DNA of 19,915 bases, from positions 1-19,915 of the forward strand of contig DASPTH010000342.1 in NCBI GenBank assembly GCA_035623515.1, written 5' to 3'. The notes beneath the pieces were generated by a model. The model was not told the DNA's origin and did not search any database. It saw only the letters and a program-made list of their open reading frames with translations. The stretch comes from DASPTH01 sp035623515 (GTDB lineage: Bacteria > Actinomycetota > Acidimicrobiia > IMCC26256 > DASPTH01). Every line of letters starts with the position of its first letter. The stretch's first letter is position 1. Shown piece after piece: positions 1-7,090 of the stretch. The translations under genes were made by a program, and so were the position numbers.

Positions 1-912
1 CGCGCCTGGTGGGACCACGAGCACGACGTGTCGTTCGCACCGGCGCCCGCGCGCGAGCTGACCCTCGCCTTCGACGCGGGCGACGAGCGCGGCGATGCCG
101 AGGAGCCCGACGCCGACGACGCGTCCGACACGCCCACGCTCGCGGTCCGCTACAGCGCCTCCGAGGTCCTGCGCCACCGCGACTTCGCGTCGTACACGCC
201 GGCGGAGTTCGCCGAGGCGCGCCGCCTGATGGCCGACCTCCGCCTCGCCGGATCGCTGCGCCGCTCGCGCCGCCAGCGCCACAGCCGGCGGCACCGTGGG
301 CGCCCCGACCTGCGCCGCACCGTGCGCCGGGCGCTGCGAACCGGCGGGGAGCCCGTCCACCGCGCCTTCCTGGAGCCCGCGACGCGCCCGCGCCGCATCG
401 TGCTGCTCTGCGACGTGAGCGGGTCGATGGAGCCCTACGCGCGCGCACTCGTCCGATTCCTGCACGCCGCCGTCGTTGGGCGGGGGAGGGTCGAGGCGTT
501 CGCGCTCGGCACGCGGCTCACGCGGATCACCCGCGAGCTGTCGTCGCGCGACCCGGACGCGGCGGTGGCCGCGGCGGCGCACCGCGTCGTCGACTGGTCG
601 GGCGGCACCAGGCTCGGCGAGACCCTGCGTGAGTTCAACGACCGGTGGGGTGTGCGCGGGATGGCCCGCGGCGCCGTCGTCGTGATCCTCTCCGACGGCT
701 GGGACCGCGGAGATCCCGAGGTCCTCGCCGAGCAGATGGCCCGGCTGCACCGGGTCGCGTACCGCGTGGTGTGGGTGAACCCGTTGAAGGCGTCGCCCGA
801 CTTCGCGCCTCTCGCCCGGGGAATGGCCGCCGCCCTGCCGTTCGTTGACGAGTTCGTCGAAGGTCACTCGCTCGCATCCCTCGAGCACCTGGCCGAGGTC
901 GTGTCCCGATGA
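1..912 (+). CDS. CoxE-like VWA-domain protein, 5' end outside window
   Basis: The reading frame is open from the first base of the window, so the start lies upstream; a GTG at 28 is in frame but is probably internal. Counting that GTG as residue 1, a charged, Arg-rich linker (about 75-105) leads into a von Willebrand A domain. The metal-ion-dependent adhesion site is visible as DVSGS (Asp129, Ser131, Ser133), with a candidate Thr in SGGTR (194) and Asp in LSDGWD (223). This matches the VWA_CoxE family, which works with a MoxR/CoxD-type AAA+ ATPase in maturation of aerobic CO dehydrogenase and related molybdenum hydroxylases. Two XdhC-type maturation genes follow directly, which supports that role. 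The substrate enzyme is not in view, so CO dehydrogenase versus another hydroxylase cannot be decided. Stop TGA at 910-912. Confidence 0.85.
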   Translation, partial: RAWWDHEHDVSFAPAPARELTLAFDAGDERGDAEEPDADDASDTPTLAVRYSASEVLRHRDFASYTPAEFAEARRLMADLRLAGSLRRSRRQRHSRRHRGRPDLRRTVRRALRTGGEPVHRAFLEPATRPRRIVLLCDVSGSMEPYARALVRFLHAAVVGRGRVEAFALGTRLTRITRELSSRDPDAAVAAAAHRVVDWSGGTRLGETLREFNDRWGVRGMARGAVVVILSDGWDRGDPEVLAEQMARLHRVAYRVVWVNPLKASPDFAPLARGMAAALPFVDEFVEGHSLASLEHLAEVVSR

Positions 913-922
913 AGGAGTCACC

Positions 923-1240
923 GTGAAGGAAGTGTTGGACGACATCGAGCGGTGGCGGGCCGACGGTCACCGGGTCGCGATCGCCCGGGTGGTCGGGCTC
1001 GAGGGCTCGGCGCCCCGCGATCCCGGCGCCACCATGGCCGTGAACGACGCGGGCGAGGTCGCGGGATCGGTGTCGGGCGGGTGCGTCGAGGGCGCGGTGG
1101 TCGAGGCGTCGTTGGAGGTGCTCGCGGGCACGCGGCCGCGCGGCATCGTCACGTTCGGCTACTCCGACGACGAGGCGTTCGCGGTGGGCCTCACGTGCGG
1201 CGGCACCATCCACCTCTTCCTCGAGCCGCTCGACTGGTAA
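923..1240 (+). CDS. XdhC/CoxI N-domain protein (molybdenum hydroxylase maturation)
   Basis: A 105-residue protein starting at GTG 923. AAGGAG at 912-917 sits five bases upstream and overlaps the end of the CoxE-like gene, which decides this start over an open extension back to 845. The whole length matches the XdhC_CoxI domain: an AxVVGLEGSAPR segment, the SVSGGCVEGAVVEAS signature (about 48-63) and a closing GLTCGGTIHLFLEP. Family members bind molybdenum cofactor and help insert the sulfurated form into xanthine or CO dehydrogenases. It is half the size of a fused XdhC; the Rossmann domain is encoded by the next gene, 9 bp downstream. The domain ends cleanly at TAA and the next gene has its own N-terminal region, so I read this as a two-gene arrangement rather than a frameshift. 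Confidence 0.88.
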   Translation: MKEVLDDIERWRADGHRVAIARVVGLEGSAPRDPGATMAVNDAGEVAGSVSGGCVEGAVVEASLEVLAGTRPRGIVTFGYSDDEAFAVGLTCGGTIHLFLEPLDW

Positions 1241-1249
1241 TCGGGTCTC

Positions 1250-2038
1250 GTGTCCGACACCCCCGTCTACGACGCCCTGCGCGACGCCCTGCGCCACGAG
1301 CAGCCGGTGGTGCTCGCGACCGTCACCGCGGGGAGCAATCTCGGCGCGAAGCTGCTCGCGCGGCCCGACGGCACCGTGCTCGGGACCCTCGGCGACGCCG
1401 ACCTCGATCGGGTCGTCGCCCGTGACGCGCTCGGCGAGCTCCAGGCCGGGCTCACGTCCACTCGCCACTACGGCGAGCACGGTGAGGCACGTGAGGACAC
1501 GGTGTCGGTGTTCATCGAGTCGTTCGCGCCGCCGCCCCGGATGGTGATCTTCGGCGCCGTCGACTTCACCGCCGCGCTGGCCAAGGTCGCGAAGGTGCTC
1601 GGCTACCGCGTCGTCGTCTGCGACGCGCGAGCCGTGTTCGCGACGCGTCAGCGGTTCCCGATGGCCGACGAAGTGGTGAACGAGTGGCCCGACCGCTACC
1701 TCGACAAGATCGGCGACGAGCTCGGGCCGCGTGACGTGGTGTGTGTCCTCACGCACGACACGAAGTTCGACGTGCCCGCCATCGTCGGCGCGCTCGCGAC
1801 CGACGTGGGTTACCTCGGCGCGATGGGATCGCGGCGCACGCACGCCAAGCGGGTCGAACGCCTGCGCGAGGCGGGCGTCGACGACCCGGGTCTCGCGCGC
1901 ATCCACGCGCCCATCGGCCTCGACATCGGTGGGCGCACGCCCGAGGAGACGGCCATCTCGATCTGCGCCGAGATCATCGCCGAGCGCACCGGCCGTCACG
2001 CGACGTCACTCACCGAGTCGGCCGGGCCGATCCACTGA
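1250..2038 (+). CDS. XdhC-family protein with C-terminal Rossmann domain
   Basis: A 262-residue protein starting at GTG 1250, with no strong ribosome binding site and 9 bp after the previous stop, so probably translationally linked. Residues 1-95 resemble a degenerate XdhC N-domain (EQPVVLATV, NLGAKLL.PDG, LGTLGD) and end in the linker SFAPPPRMVIFGA. From there on is the XdhC Rossmann domain: a nucleotide-binding strand at VIFGAVD, then LTHDTKFDVPAIVGAL, YLGAMGSRRTHAKR and PIGLDIGGRTPEETAISICAEIIA, all family hallmarks. The likely role is molybdenum-cofactor delivery or sulfuration for a xanthine/CO dehydrogenase-type enzyme, acting with the preceding XdhC-N protein and the CoxE-like protein. 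Confidence 0.88.
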   Translation: MSDTPVYDALRDALRHEQPVVLATVTAGSNLGAKLLARPDGTVLGTLGDADLDRVVARDALGELQAGLTSTRHYGEHGEAREDTVSVFIESFAPPPRMVIFGAVDFTAALAKVAKVLGYRVVVCDARAVFATRQRFPMADEVVNEWPDRYLDKIGDELGPRDVVCVLTHDTKFDVPAIVGALATDVGYLGAMGSRRTHAKRVERLREAGVDDPGLARIHAPIGLDIGGRTPEETAISICAEIIAERTGRHATSLTESAGPIH

Positions 2039-2051
2039 ATCGGAGGGGTCG

Positions 2052-2774
2052 ATGGATCTGGGGATTGCCGGGAGGCGGGCCGCGGTCGCGGCGGCGTCGC
2101 AGGGGTTGGGGAAGGCCACCGCGGCGGCGCTCGCCGCCGAAGGGGTCACGGTTGCCATCTGCAGCCGCTCGCGCGAGCGCGTCGAGGCGGCGGCGACCGA
2201 CATTCCGGGTGCGGTCCCGCTCGTCGCCGACGTCGGTACCGAAGACGGCGCTGCGCAGTTCGTCCGCGACGCGCGCGACGCGCTCGGCGGCGTCGACATC
2301 CTGGTCGCCAACGGCGGAGGGCCGCCTCCCGGGACGTTCGCCACGGTGCCGGTCGAGCAGTACCGTGCCGCGTTCGAACAGAACTGCCTCTCGGCGATCT
2401 CGATGTGCGCCGAGGCGGTGCCGGCGATGCGGGAGCAGCACTGGGGCAGGGTGCTCGCCATCACGTCGATCGCGGTCCGTCAGCCGATCGCCAACTTGAT
2501 CCTGTCGAACACCGCGCGTGCGGGCCTCACCGGGTTCCTGAAGACGCTCGCCCGAGAGGTGGCCGAAGACGGCGTCACGGTGAATTCGATCCAGCCCGGC
2601 TCGCACGACACCGAGCGCATCCGTGCGCTGACCGGCGGATCCGCCGGGAACGCGCGCATCGGTGATCCGGCCGACTTCGGGAAGATCGCGGCGTTTCTGT
2701 GCTCCGAACCGGCCAAGTTCCTGACCGGCGCAGGGGTCCACGTCGACGGTGGCGCCTACGCGGCACTGCTGTAG
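2052..2774 (+). CDS. atypical short-chain dehydrogenase/reductase (SDR) family protein
   Basis: A 240-residue protein starting at ATG 2052, preceded by a strong GGAGG at 2042-2046. The fold markers of an SDR are clear: AAASQGLGKATA (residues 13-24) as the nucleotide-binding glycine loop, DV at the end of strand 3, LVANGGGPPPG in place of the common NNAG, and a closing LTGAGVHVDGG. The catalytic Ser is retained in AITSIAV. The usual YxxxK is replaced: alignment of SNTARAGL with the normal YxxSKAAL places Ser and Arg where Tyr and Lys belong. It may be an SDR subfamily with different chemistry, or a non-enzymatic binder. The substrate is unknown. It stands alone between the xdhC genes and pgsA, and its Shine-Dalgarno indicates a normal leadered message. 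Confidence 0.85.
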   Translation: MDLGIAGRRAAVAAASQGLGKATAAALAAEGVTVAICSRSRERVEAAATDIPGAVPLVADVGTEDGAAQFVRDARDALGGVDILVANGGGPPPGTFATVPVEQYRAAFEQNCLSAISMCAEAVPAMREQHWGRVLAITSIAVRQPIANLILSNTARAGLTGFLKTLAREVAEDGVTVNSIQPGSHDTERIRALTGGSAGNARIGDPADFGKIAAFLCSEPAKFLTGAGVHVDGGAYAALL

Positions 2775-2812
2775 CGCCGGAGGGCCCCGAAGTCGGCGCC
2801 GACCGGAACGCC

Positions 2813-2818
2813 TACGCT
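2813..2818 (+). promoter_or_regulatory. -10 box for a near-leaderless pgsA-like gene
   Basis: TACGCT fits the TANNNT -10 pattern and lies 7 bases before GTG 2826 and 10 before ATG 2829. I see no convincing -35 box, and no Shine-Dalgarno between the box and the start. Confidence 0.45.
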
Positions 2819-2828
2819 CGTGGCCGTG

Positions 2829-3425
2829 ATGGAGCGAGACCAGCGCGTCGTCACGGTTCCCAACTTGATCTCGGTGGCGCGCCTCCTGTGTGCGCCGGTG
2901 TTCGTCTGGTTGCTCGCCGAGGATCGGCGGGTCGCGGCCGCGGTCGTGCTCGGCGTGCTCGGCGTCACCGACTGGATCGACGGCTGGATCGCCCGCCACT
3001 TCGACCAGGGCAGTGAGCTCGGCAAGGTGCTCGATCCTGTCGCCGACCGCGTGCTCCTCGTCGTCGCCGCCGTCGCGCTGCTCGTCGACGGCGCGGTTCC
3101 CATCGCCGTGGGCGTGCTGGTGCTCGTCCGTGAGCTCGTGGTGAGCGTTGCCGTGCTGGTCCTCGCGCTGGCGGGCGCGCGCCGGATCGACGTGCAGTGG
3201 GCGGGCAAGGCGGGCACGCTGTCGGTGATGTTCGCGTTCCCGCTGTTCCTGCTCGCCGACAGCATCGACACCGGGCACGATCTCGTGCTCGCGGGGGCCT
3301 GGTTCTTCGCAGTCGTCGGCCTCGTCCTCGGCTACTACGCGGCGATCACGTACCTCCCCGTGGCGCGCGCGGCCCTCCAGGCAGGCCGCGCCGAGCGCGA
3401 CGTGCCGCAACAGGTGGCGTCGTGA
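2829..3425 (+). CDS. pgsA: CDP-alcohol phosphatidyltransferase (PgsA-like)
   Basis: Carries the complete CDP-alcohol phosphatidyltransferase signature, D-x2-DG-x2-AR-x8-G-x3-D-x3-D, seen as DWIDGWIAR, then G and DPVAD (about residues 53-79). The four Asp residues bind the metals and the CDP-alcohol. The rest is strongly hydrophobic, with about five to six membrane segments, so it is an inner-membrane enzyme. The family includes phosphatidylglycerophosphate synthase and phosphatidylinositol-phosphate synthase; synteny with mycobacterial pgsA2 favours a PgsA-type name, but the polyol substrate cannot be read from sequence. ATG 2829 (198 residues) is chosen; in-frame GTGs at 2820 and 2826 are alternatives, and 2826 fits the upstream -10 best as a leaderless start. 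Its TGA overlaps the next gene's GTG by four bases. Confidence 0.87.
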   Translation: MERDQRVVTVPNLISVARLLCAPVFVWLLAEDRRVAAAVVLGVLGVTDWIDGWIARHFDQGSELGKVLDPVADRVLLVVAAVALLVDGAVPIAVGVLVLVRELVVSVAVLVLALAGARRIDVQWAGKAGTLSVMFAFPLFLLADSIDTGHDLVLAGAWFFAVVGLVLGYYAAITYLPVARAALQAGRAERDVPQQVAS

Positions 3426-5902
3426 AGGCCGTCATCCTCGCCGGCGGAGAGGGCACGCGGCTCCGGCCGCTCACGAGCAACACGCCCAAGCCGATGATGC
3501 CGCTCGCGAACAAGCCGATGATGGAGCACATCGTCAACCTGCTGGCGCTGCACGGCTTCGACGAGATCGTCGTGACGGTGGCATTCCTCGCCAACCAGAT
3601 CCGCGACTACTTCGGCGACGGGTCCGACTTCGGGGTCCGCATGCGATACGCCACGGAGGACTCGCCCCTCGGGACCGCGGGATCGGTGCGCAACGCCTCG
3701 GCGGAGCTCGACGACACCTTCCTCGTGATCTCCGGCGACGTGCTCACCGACATCGACCTCACGTCCTTCGTCAAGGCGCATCGCGACGCGAGCGCCTCGG
3801 CCTCGATCGCGTTGAAGCACGTCGACAACCCGCTCGAGTTCGGGATCGTGATCACGAAGCCCGACGGCAGCATCGAGCGGTTCCTCGAGAAGCCCTCGTG
3901 GGGCGAGGTGTTCTCCGACACCATCAACACGGGGATCTACGTGCTCGAGCCCGACGTGTTCGACTTCATCCCCGAGGGCGAAGTGGTCGACTTCTCGGGT
4001 GACGTGTTCCCGGAGCTCCTGGCCGCCGGCCACACCCTGCACGGACACGTCATCGACGAATACTGGGAGGACGTCGGCACGCTCGACGCCTACATCCGCG
4101 CCCACACCGACGTCCTCGACGGGCACGTGAAGGTCGACGTCGAGGGGTTCCGCCTCGGCGAAGGCCGCTGGATCGGGAGCGACGTCGAGATCAGCCCACA
4201 AGCCCGCATCGACGGGCCGGTCGTGATCGGCGACAGCTGCCGCATCGAGGCGGGCGCGCACCTCCGTGAGTACACGGTGCTCGGCACCGACGTGATCGTG
4301 AAGGCCGACGCCTTCCTCGAGCGCGCGGTGTGCCACGACCACGTGTACGTCGGGCCGGGCACGAACCTGCGTGGGTGCGTCGTCGGCCGCAACACCGACC
4401 TGCGAGCGCACGTGAGGATCGAGGACGGCACGGTCGTGGGCGACGAGTGCTTCGTCGGTCAGGACGCGGTGATCAACCCGAACGTCAAGATCTACCCGTT
4501 CAAGACCGTCGAGTCGGGCGCCATCGTCACCTCGTCGATCGTCTGGGAGAGCCGCGGCGCCCGCACGCTGTTCGGCGGCCGGGGTGTGCGCGGGCTCGCG
4601 AACGTCGACATCAACCCCGAGGTCGCCGTCCGGCTGGCGATGGCGTACGGCACGTCGCTGCCGAAGGGCTCGACGATCAGCACGAGTCGCGACACCAGCC
4701 GCCTGGCCCGGGCACTGAAGCGCGCCATGATCGGCGGCCTGAACCTCACGGGTGTGAACGTCGAGGACATCGAGCTGTCGACCGTCCCGCTCACGCGCTT
4801 CCAGGTGCGCAACGGCCAGTCGCTCGGGGGGATCACGGTGCGCCTCGCCACCGGCGATCCCGACACCGTCGAGATCCGCTTCTTCGACGCCGGCGGCCGC
4901 GACATCGATGCCCCGACGCAACGCAAGATCGAGCGGCTGCTGTACCGCGAGGACTTCCGGCGAGCGTTCGGCGGCGACATCGGTGACATCTCGTTCCCGC
5001 CCCGGTCGCTCGAGTTCTACACCGCCGCACTCGAGCGTGTCGTCGACATCGACCGGGTCCGCGAGCGCACGTTCAAGATCGTGCTCGATTACTCGTTCGG
5101 CGCGGTGTCCATCGTGATGCCCAACCTGCTCACGACGTTGCGGGCCGAGGTGCTCGCGGTGAACCCGTTCGCGAGCACGGCCGCGGCCACTGCCGACACC
5201 GGCGACGTGAACGTGGCCCGAGTCGCCGAGCTGGTGCGGGCGTCGGGGAGCGACCTCGGGTTCGTGATCGATCCCGACGGCGAGCTGTCAACCGTGATCG
5301 ACGACACCGGGCGCATCCTCGAACCCGAGGAGCTGCTGCTCGCGATCGTGGCAATGCTCGGCGAGGCCGTGCCGGGGGCCACGGTGGCAGTACCGGTGAA
5401 CGTCACGAGCGCGGTCGAGGAGATCCTCGGACCGGGAACGGTCGTGCGCACCAAGCTCGCGAGCGCGAGCCTCATGGAGGCGGCCGGCGAGGGCGGCGTG
5501 ACCTTCGCGGGAGCCTCCGACGGCGGCTGCATCTGGCCGGAGTTCCTGCCCGCCTACGACGCCGCGGTGACGCTGGTCAAACTGCTCGATCTCCTCGCCG
5601 CGGTCGACCGGCCGCTCTCGCGCGTCTACGAGATGCTGCCCGAGGTGCACGTCGCTCACGAGACGATCGTCACGCCGTGGGAGCGGAAGGGCACCGTCAT
5701 GCGCGAGGTCGTCGAGCGGGTCGGCGGGCGCACGGTCGAGCTGGTCGACGGCGTCAAGGTGCGCGACGGTGCGCGTTGGGCGCTCGTCCTGCCGGATCCC
5801 GAGGACGCGCTCACGCACGTCTGGGCCGAGGCGGAGAGCGACGTCGAAGCGCGGCGGCTCGCGCAGGAGTACGTGCAGCGCATCCGGCAAGTGCTGCGCT
5901 GA
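3422..5902 (+). CDS. sugar-phosphate nucleotidyltransferase / hexapeptide / degenerate phosphomannomutase fusion
   Basis: An 826-residue protein starting at GTG 3422 inside the GTGA overlap with pgsA. Residues 1-235 are an NTP-transferase domain: AGGEGTRLRPLT with KPMMPLANKPM (7-34), SGDVLTDID (104-112) and EDVGT. Residues about 245-375 are left-handed beta-helix hexapeptide repeats. From about 380 to the end is a phosphohexomutase fold. Proteins of this layout are annotated as mannose-1-phosphate guanylyltransferases and could supply GDP-mannose or a similar donor for envelope glycans. The mutase half looks inactive: the phosphoserine loop reads ATGDP (476-480) instead of ASHNP, the metal loop DPDGE (617-621) instead of DxDxD, the sugar loop GASDGG (697-702) instead of GExSGH, and the phosphate loop LPDPEDA (about 790-796) instead of RxSGTEP. 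It is therefore probably a nucleotidyltransferase with a regulatory pseudo-mutase tail. Confidence 0.87.
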   Translation: MKAVILAGGEGTRLRPLTSNTPKPMMPLANKPMMEHIVNLLALHGFDEIVVTVAFLANQIRDYFGDGSDFGVRMRYATEDSPLGTAGSVRNASAELDDTFLVISGDVLTDIDLTSFVKAHRDASASASIALKHVDNPLEFGIVITKPDGSIERFLEKPSWGEVFSDTINTGIYVLEPDVFDFIPEGEVVDFSGDVFPELLAAGHTLHGHVIDEYWEDVGTLDAYIRAHTDVLDGHVKVDVEGFRLGEGRWIGSDVEISPQARIDGPVVIGDSCRIEAGAHLREYTVLGTDVIVKADAFLERAVCHDHVYVGPGTNLRGCVVGRNTDLRAHVRIEDGTVVGDECFVGQDAVINPNVKIYPFKTVESGAIVTSSIVWESRGARTLFGGRGVRGLANVDINPEVAVRLAMAYGTSLPKGSTISTSRDTSRLARALKRAMIGGLNLTGVNVEDIELSTVPLTRFQVRNGQSLGGITVRLATGDPDTVEIRFFDAGGRDIDAPTQRKIERLLYREDFRRAFGGDIGDISFPPRSLEFYTAALERVVDIDRVRERTFKIVLDYSFGAVSIVMPNLLTTLRAEVLAVNPFASTAAATADTGDVNVARVAELVRASGSDLGFVIDPDGELSTVIDDTGRILEPEELLLAIVAMLGEAVPGATVAVPVNVTSAVEEILGPGTVVRTKLASASLMEAAGEGGVTFAGASDGGCIWPEFLPAYDAAVTLVKLLDLLAAVDRPLSRVYEMLPEVHVAHETIVTPWERKGTVMREVVERVGGRTVELVDGVKVRDGARWALVLPDPEDALTHVWAEAESDVEARRLAQEYVQRIRQVLR

Positions 5903-5912
5903 CGGCGCCCAC

Positions 5913-5918
5913 TACTGT
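5913..5918 (+). promoter_or_regulatory. -10 box for leaderless gcvH
   Basis: TACTGT is followed by exactly 6 bases and then the gcvH ATG (5925), so transcription would begin at or next to the start codon. No Shine-Dalgarno is present and no good -35 box is visible. Confidence 0.5.
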
Positions 5919-5924
5919 CCGCGC

Positions 5925-6308
5925 ATGCAGTATCCCGAGACGCTCCGGTACAGCACGGAGCACGAGTGGGTGGCGGTCGACGGTGAGCGCGCGCGCGTGG
6001 GAATCACCGACTACGCACAGGACGCGCTGGGCGACGTCGTCTACGTCGAACTGCCCGACGTCGGGCTCGCGGTGTTGGCCGGTGCGTCGTGCGCCGAGGT
6101 CGAGTCGACGAAGTCGGTCTCGGAGATCTACTCCCCGCTCACGGGTGTCGTGGTGGAGGTGAACGCGGCTCTGGTCGACACACCCGAGCACGTGAACCAC
6201 GACCCGTACGGGAACGGATGGATCTTCGTGGTGGAGATGGCCGACGTCGCCGAGGTCGACGGGCTCCTCGACGCCGACGGCTACCGGCGCCTGGTCGAAG
6301 AGGAGTGA
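5925..6308 (+). CDS. gcvH: glycine cleavage system H protein
   Basis: A 127-residue lipoyl carrier protein of usual GcvH length, starting at ATG 5925. It opens with the family's YSTEHEWV (9-16), followed by VGITDYAQDALGDVVYVELP. The lipoylation site is Lys63 in EVESTKSVSEIYSP, and the C-terminal half has the typical NHDPYGNGWIF. GcvH shuttles the aminomethyl group from the P protein (gcvP, 5.8 kb downstream) to the T protein (gcvT, 4.4 kb downstream). Its stop codon overlaps the GTG of a lipoyl-family transferase, so the modification enzyme is co-translated with its probable substrate. It is separated from gcvT-gcvP by regulatory genes, as in mycobacteria, where gcvH also precedes garA. Confidence 0.96.
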   Translation: MQYPETLRYSTEHEWVAVDGERARVGITDYAQDALGDVVYVELPDVGLAVLAGASCAEVESTKSVSEIYSPLTGVVVEVNAALVDTPEHVNHDPYGNGWIFVVEMADVAEVDGLLDADGYRRLVEEE

Positions 6309-7012
6309 CGCGCTCCACCTGGCGGCTGCTCGACGATCTCGGCCGCCGTTCCGACGCCGACGGGCAAATGGCCGCCGACGTCGCGCTCCTCGACGAGGTC
6401 GCGGCGGGCGCGCCGCCCGCGCTGCGCCTCTACCGGTGGGCACCGCCGGCCCTGTCCCTGGGGCGGTTCCAGCCCGACGCCCACGTCAAGACCGGCGTGT
6501 GCGCGCGCTTGGGCGTCGAGGTGACGCGCCGCCCGACCGGCGGCAAGGCGTTGCTCCACGGCGCCGACCTCACGTACGCCGTCGCCCTGCCTCGCCCGGC
6601 CGGGCGCGCGGGCACCGTCGACGGGGTGTACACGCGCCTCGCGGCTTCGCTCCTCGCCGGTCTCGCGCGGCTCGGGGTCGCCGCCGCGGTGGCGCGGCAC
6701 GGCGCCGGTCCGGCCGCCGGGCCCGCCTGCGCGACCGCGATGCAGGGCGCCGACCTCCGGGTGGGGGAGCGCAAGCTCTGCGGTTCGGCGCAGGCGCGCG
6801 CTCGGGGCGCGGTGCTCCAGCACGGGTCGATCCTGCTCGACCGGCTCGACTTCGACGAGTCGGACCTCCTGGTCGTCGACCGCGCCACGTGCGACTCGGT
6901 GCGCGGCGCGACGATCACGATGCGCGAGCTCGGCGCGCCCCACGACCCCGAAGTCGTCGGGGCCGCGGTGGTGCAGGGTTTCGCGGAGACCCTCGATGTC
7001 GACTTCACGTAG
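6305..7012 (+). CDS. LipM-like octanoyl/lipoyl transferase (LplA/LipB/LipM fold)
   Basis: A 235-residue protein starting at GTG 6305 in a GTGA overlap with gcvH. It has the BPL/LplA/LipB fold: LYRWAPPALSLGRFQ (42-56), RRPTGGKALLHGADLTYAV (76-93) and ERKLCGSAQ with LQHGSILL (155-178). Lys157 in the RKLCGSAQ stretch is the position expected to hold the acyl chain. A Cys in PACATAM (Cys142) aligns with the ACF/D Cys used by LipM-type octanoyltransferases, and TGGKA with LLHG is closer to LipM (TGGRAVLH) than to LplA (TGGGAVYH). I favour transfer of octanoate from acyl-ACP onto GcvH, with lipoate ligase as the alternative. No C-terminal LplA accessory domain is present. Fusion of the two reading frames by overlap with gcvH suggests GcvH is the main acceptor. 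Confidence 0.82.
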   Translation: MTRSTWRLLDDLGRRSDADGQMAADVALLDEVAAGAPPALRLYRWAPPALSLGRFQPDAHVKTGVCARLGVEVTRRPTGGKALLHGADLTYAVALPRPAGRAGTVDGVYTRLAASLLAGLARLGVAAAVARHGAGPAAGPACATAMQGADLRVGERKLCGSAQARARGAVLQHGSILLDRLDFDESDLLVVDRATCDSVRGATITMRELGAPHDPEVVGAAVVQGFAETLDVDFT

Positions 7013-7027
7013 GGGACGGTCAACCTC

Positions 7028-7044
7028 GACCTCGTCTCGAGGTC
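7028..7044. repeat. perfect 7-bp inverted repeat upstream of garA
   Basis: GACCTCG and CGAGGTC are separated by TCT. The repeat lies just after the transferase stop and 34 bp before the garA -10 box. It could be a small terminator hairpin (no T-tract follows) or a protein-binding palindrome. Confidence 0.4.
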
Positions 7045-7078
7045 AAGAGTTCACCGCTCGCGACCGTCCTGGTCGAGG

Positions 7079-7084
7079 TACCCT
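7079..7084 (+). promoter_or_regulatory. -10 box for leaderless garA
   Basis: TACCCT is followed by 6 bases and then the garA ATG at 7091, the same geometry as at gcvH. No ribosome binding site lies between, and no recognisable -35 box is present. Confidence 0.5.
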
Positions 7085-7090
7085 CGCGGG

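Noticed and set aside
923..2038. Frameshift splitting a single xdhC gene
   Set aside because: The N-domain gene ends after its domain with TAA, and the second gene has its own start and N-terminal region, so two genes fit better.
1731..2051. Upstream extension of the SDR open frame into the XdhC gene
   Set aside because: The extension overlaps a confident gene, and ATG 2052 has a strong Shine-Dalgarno and the correct family N-terminus.
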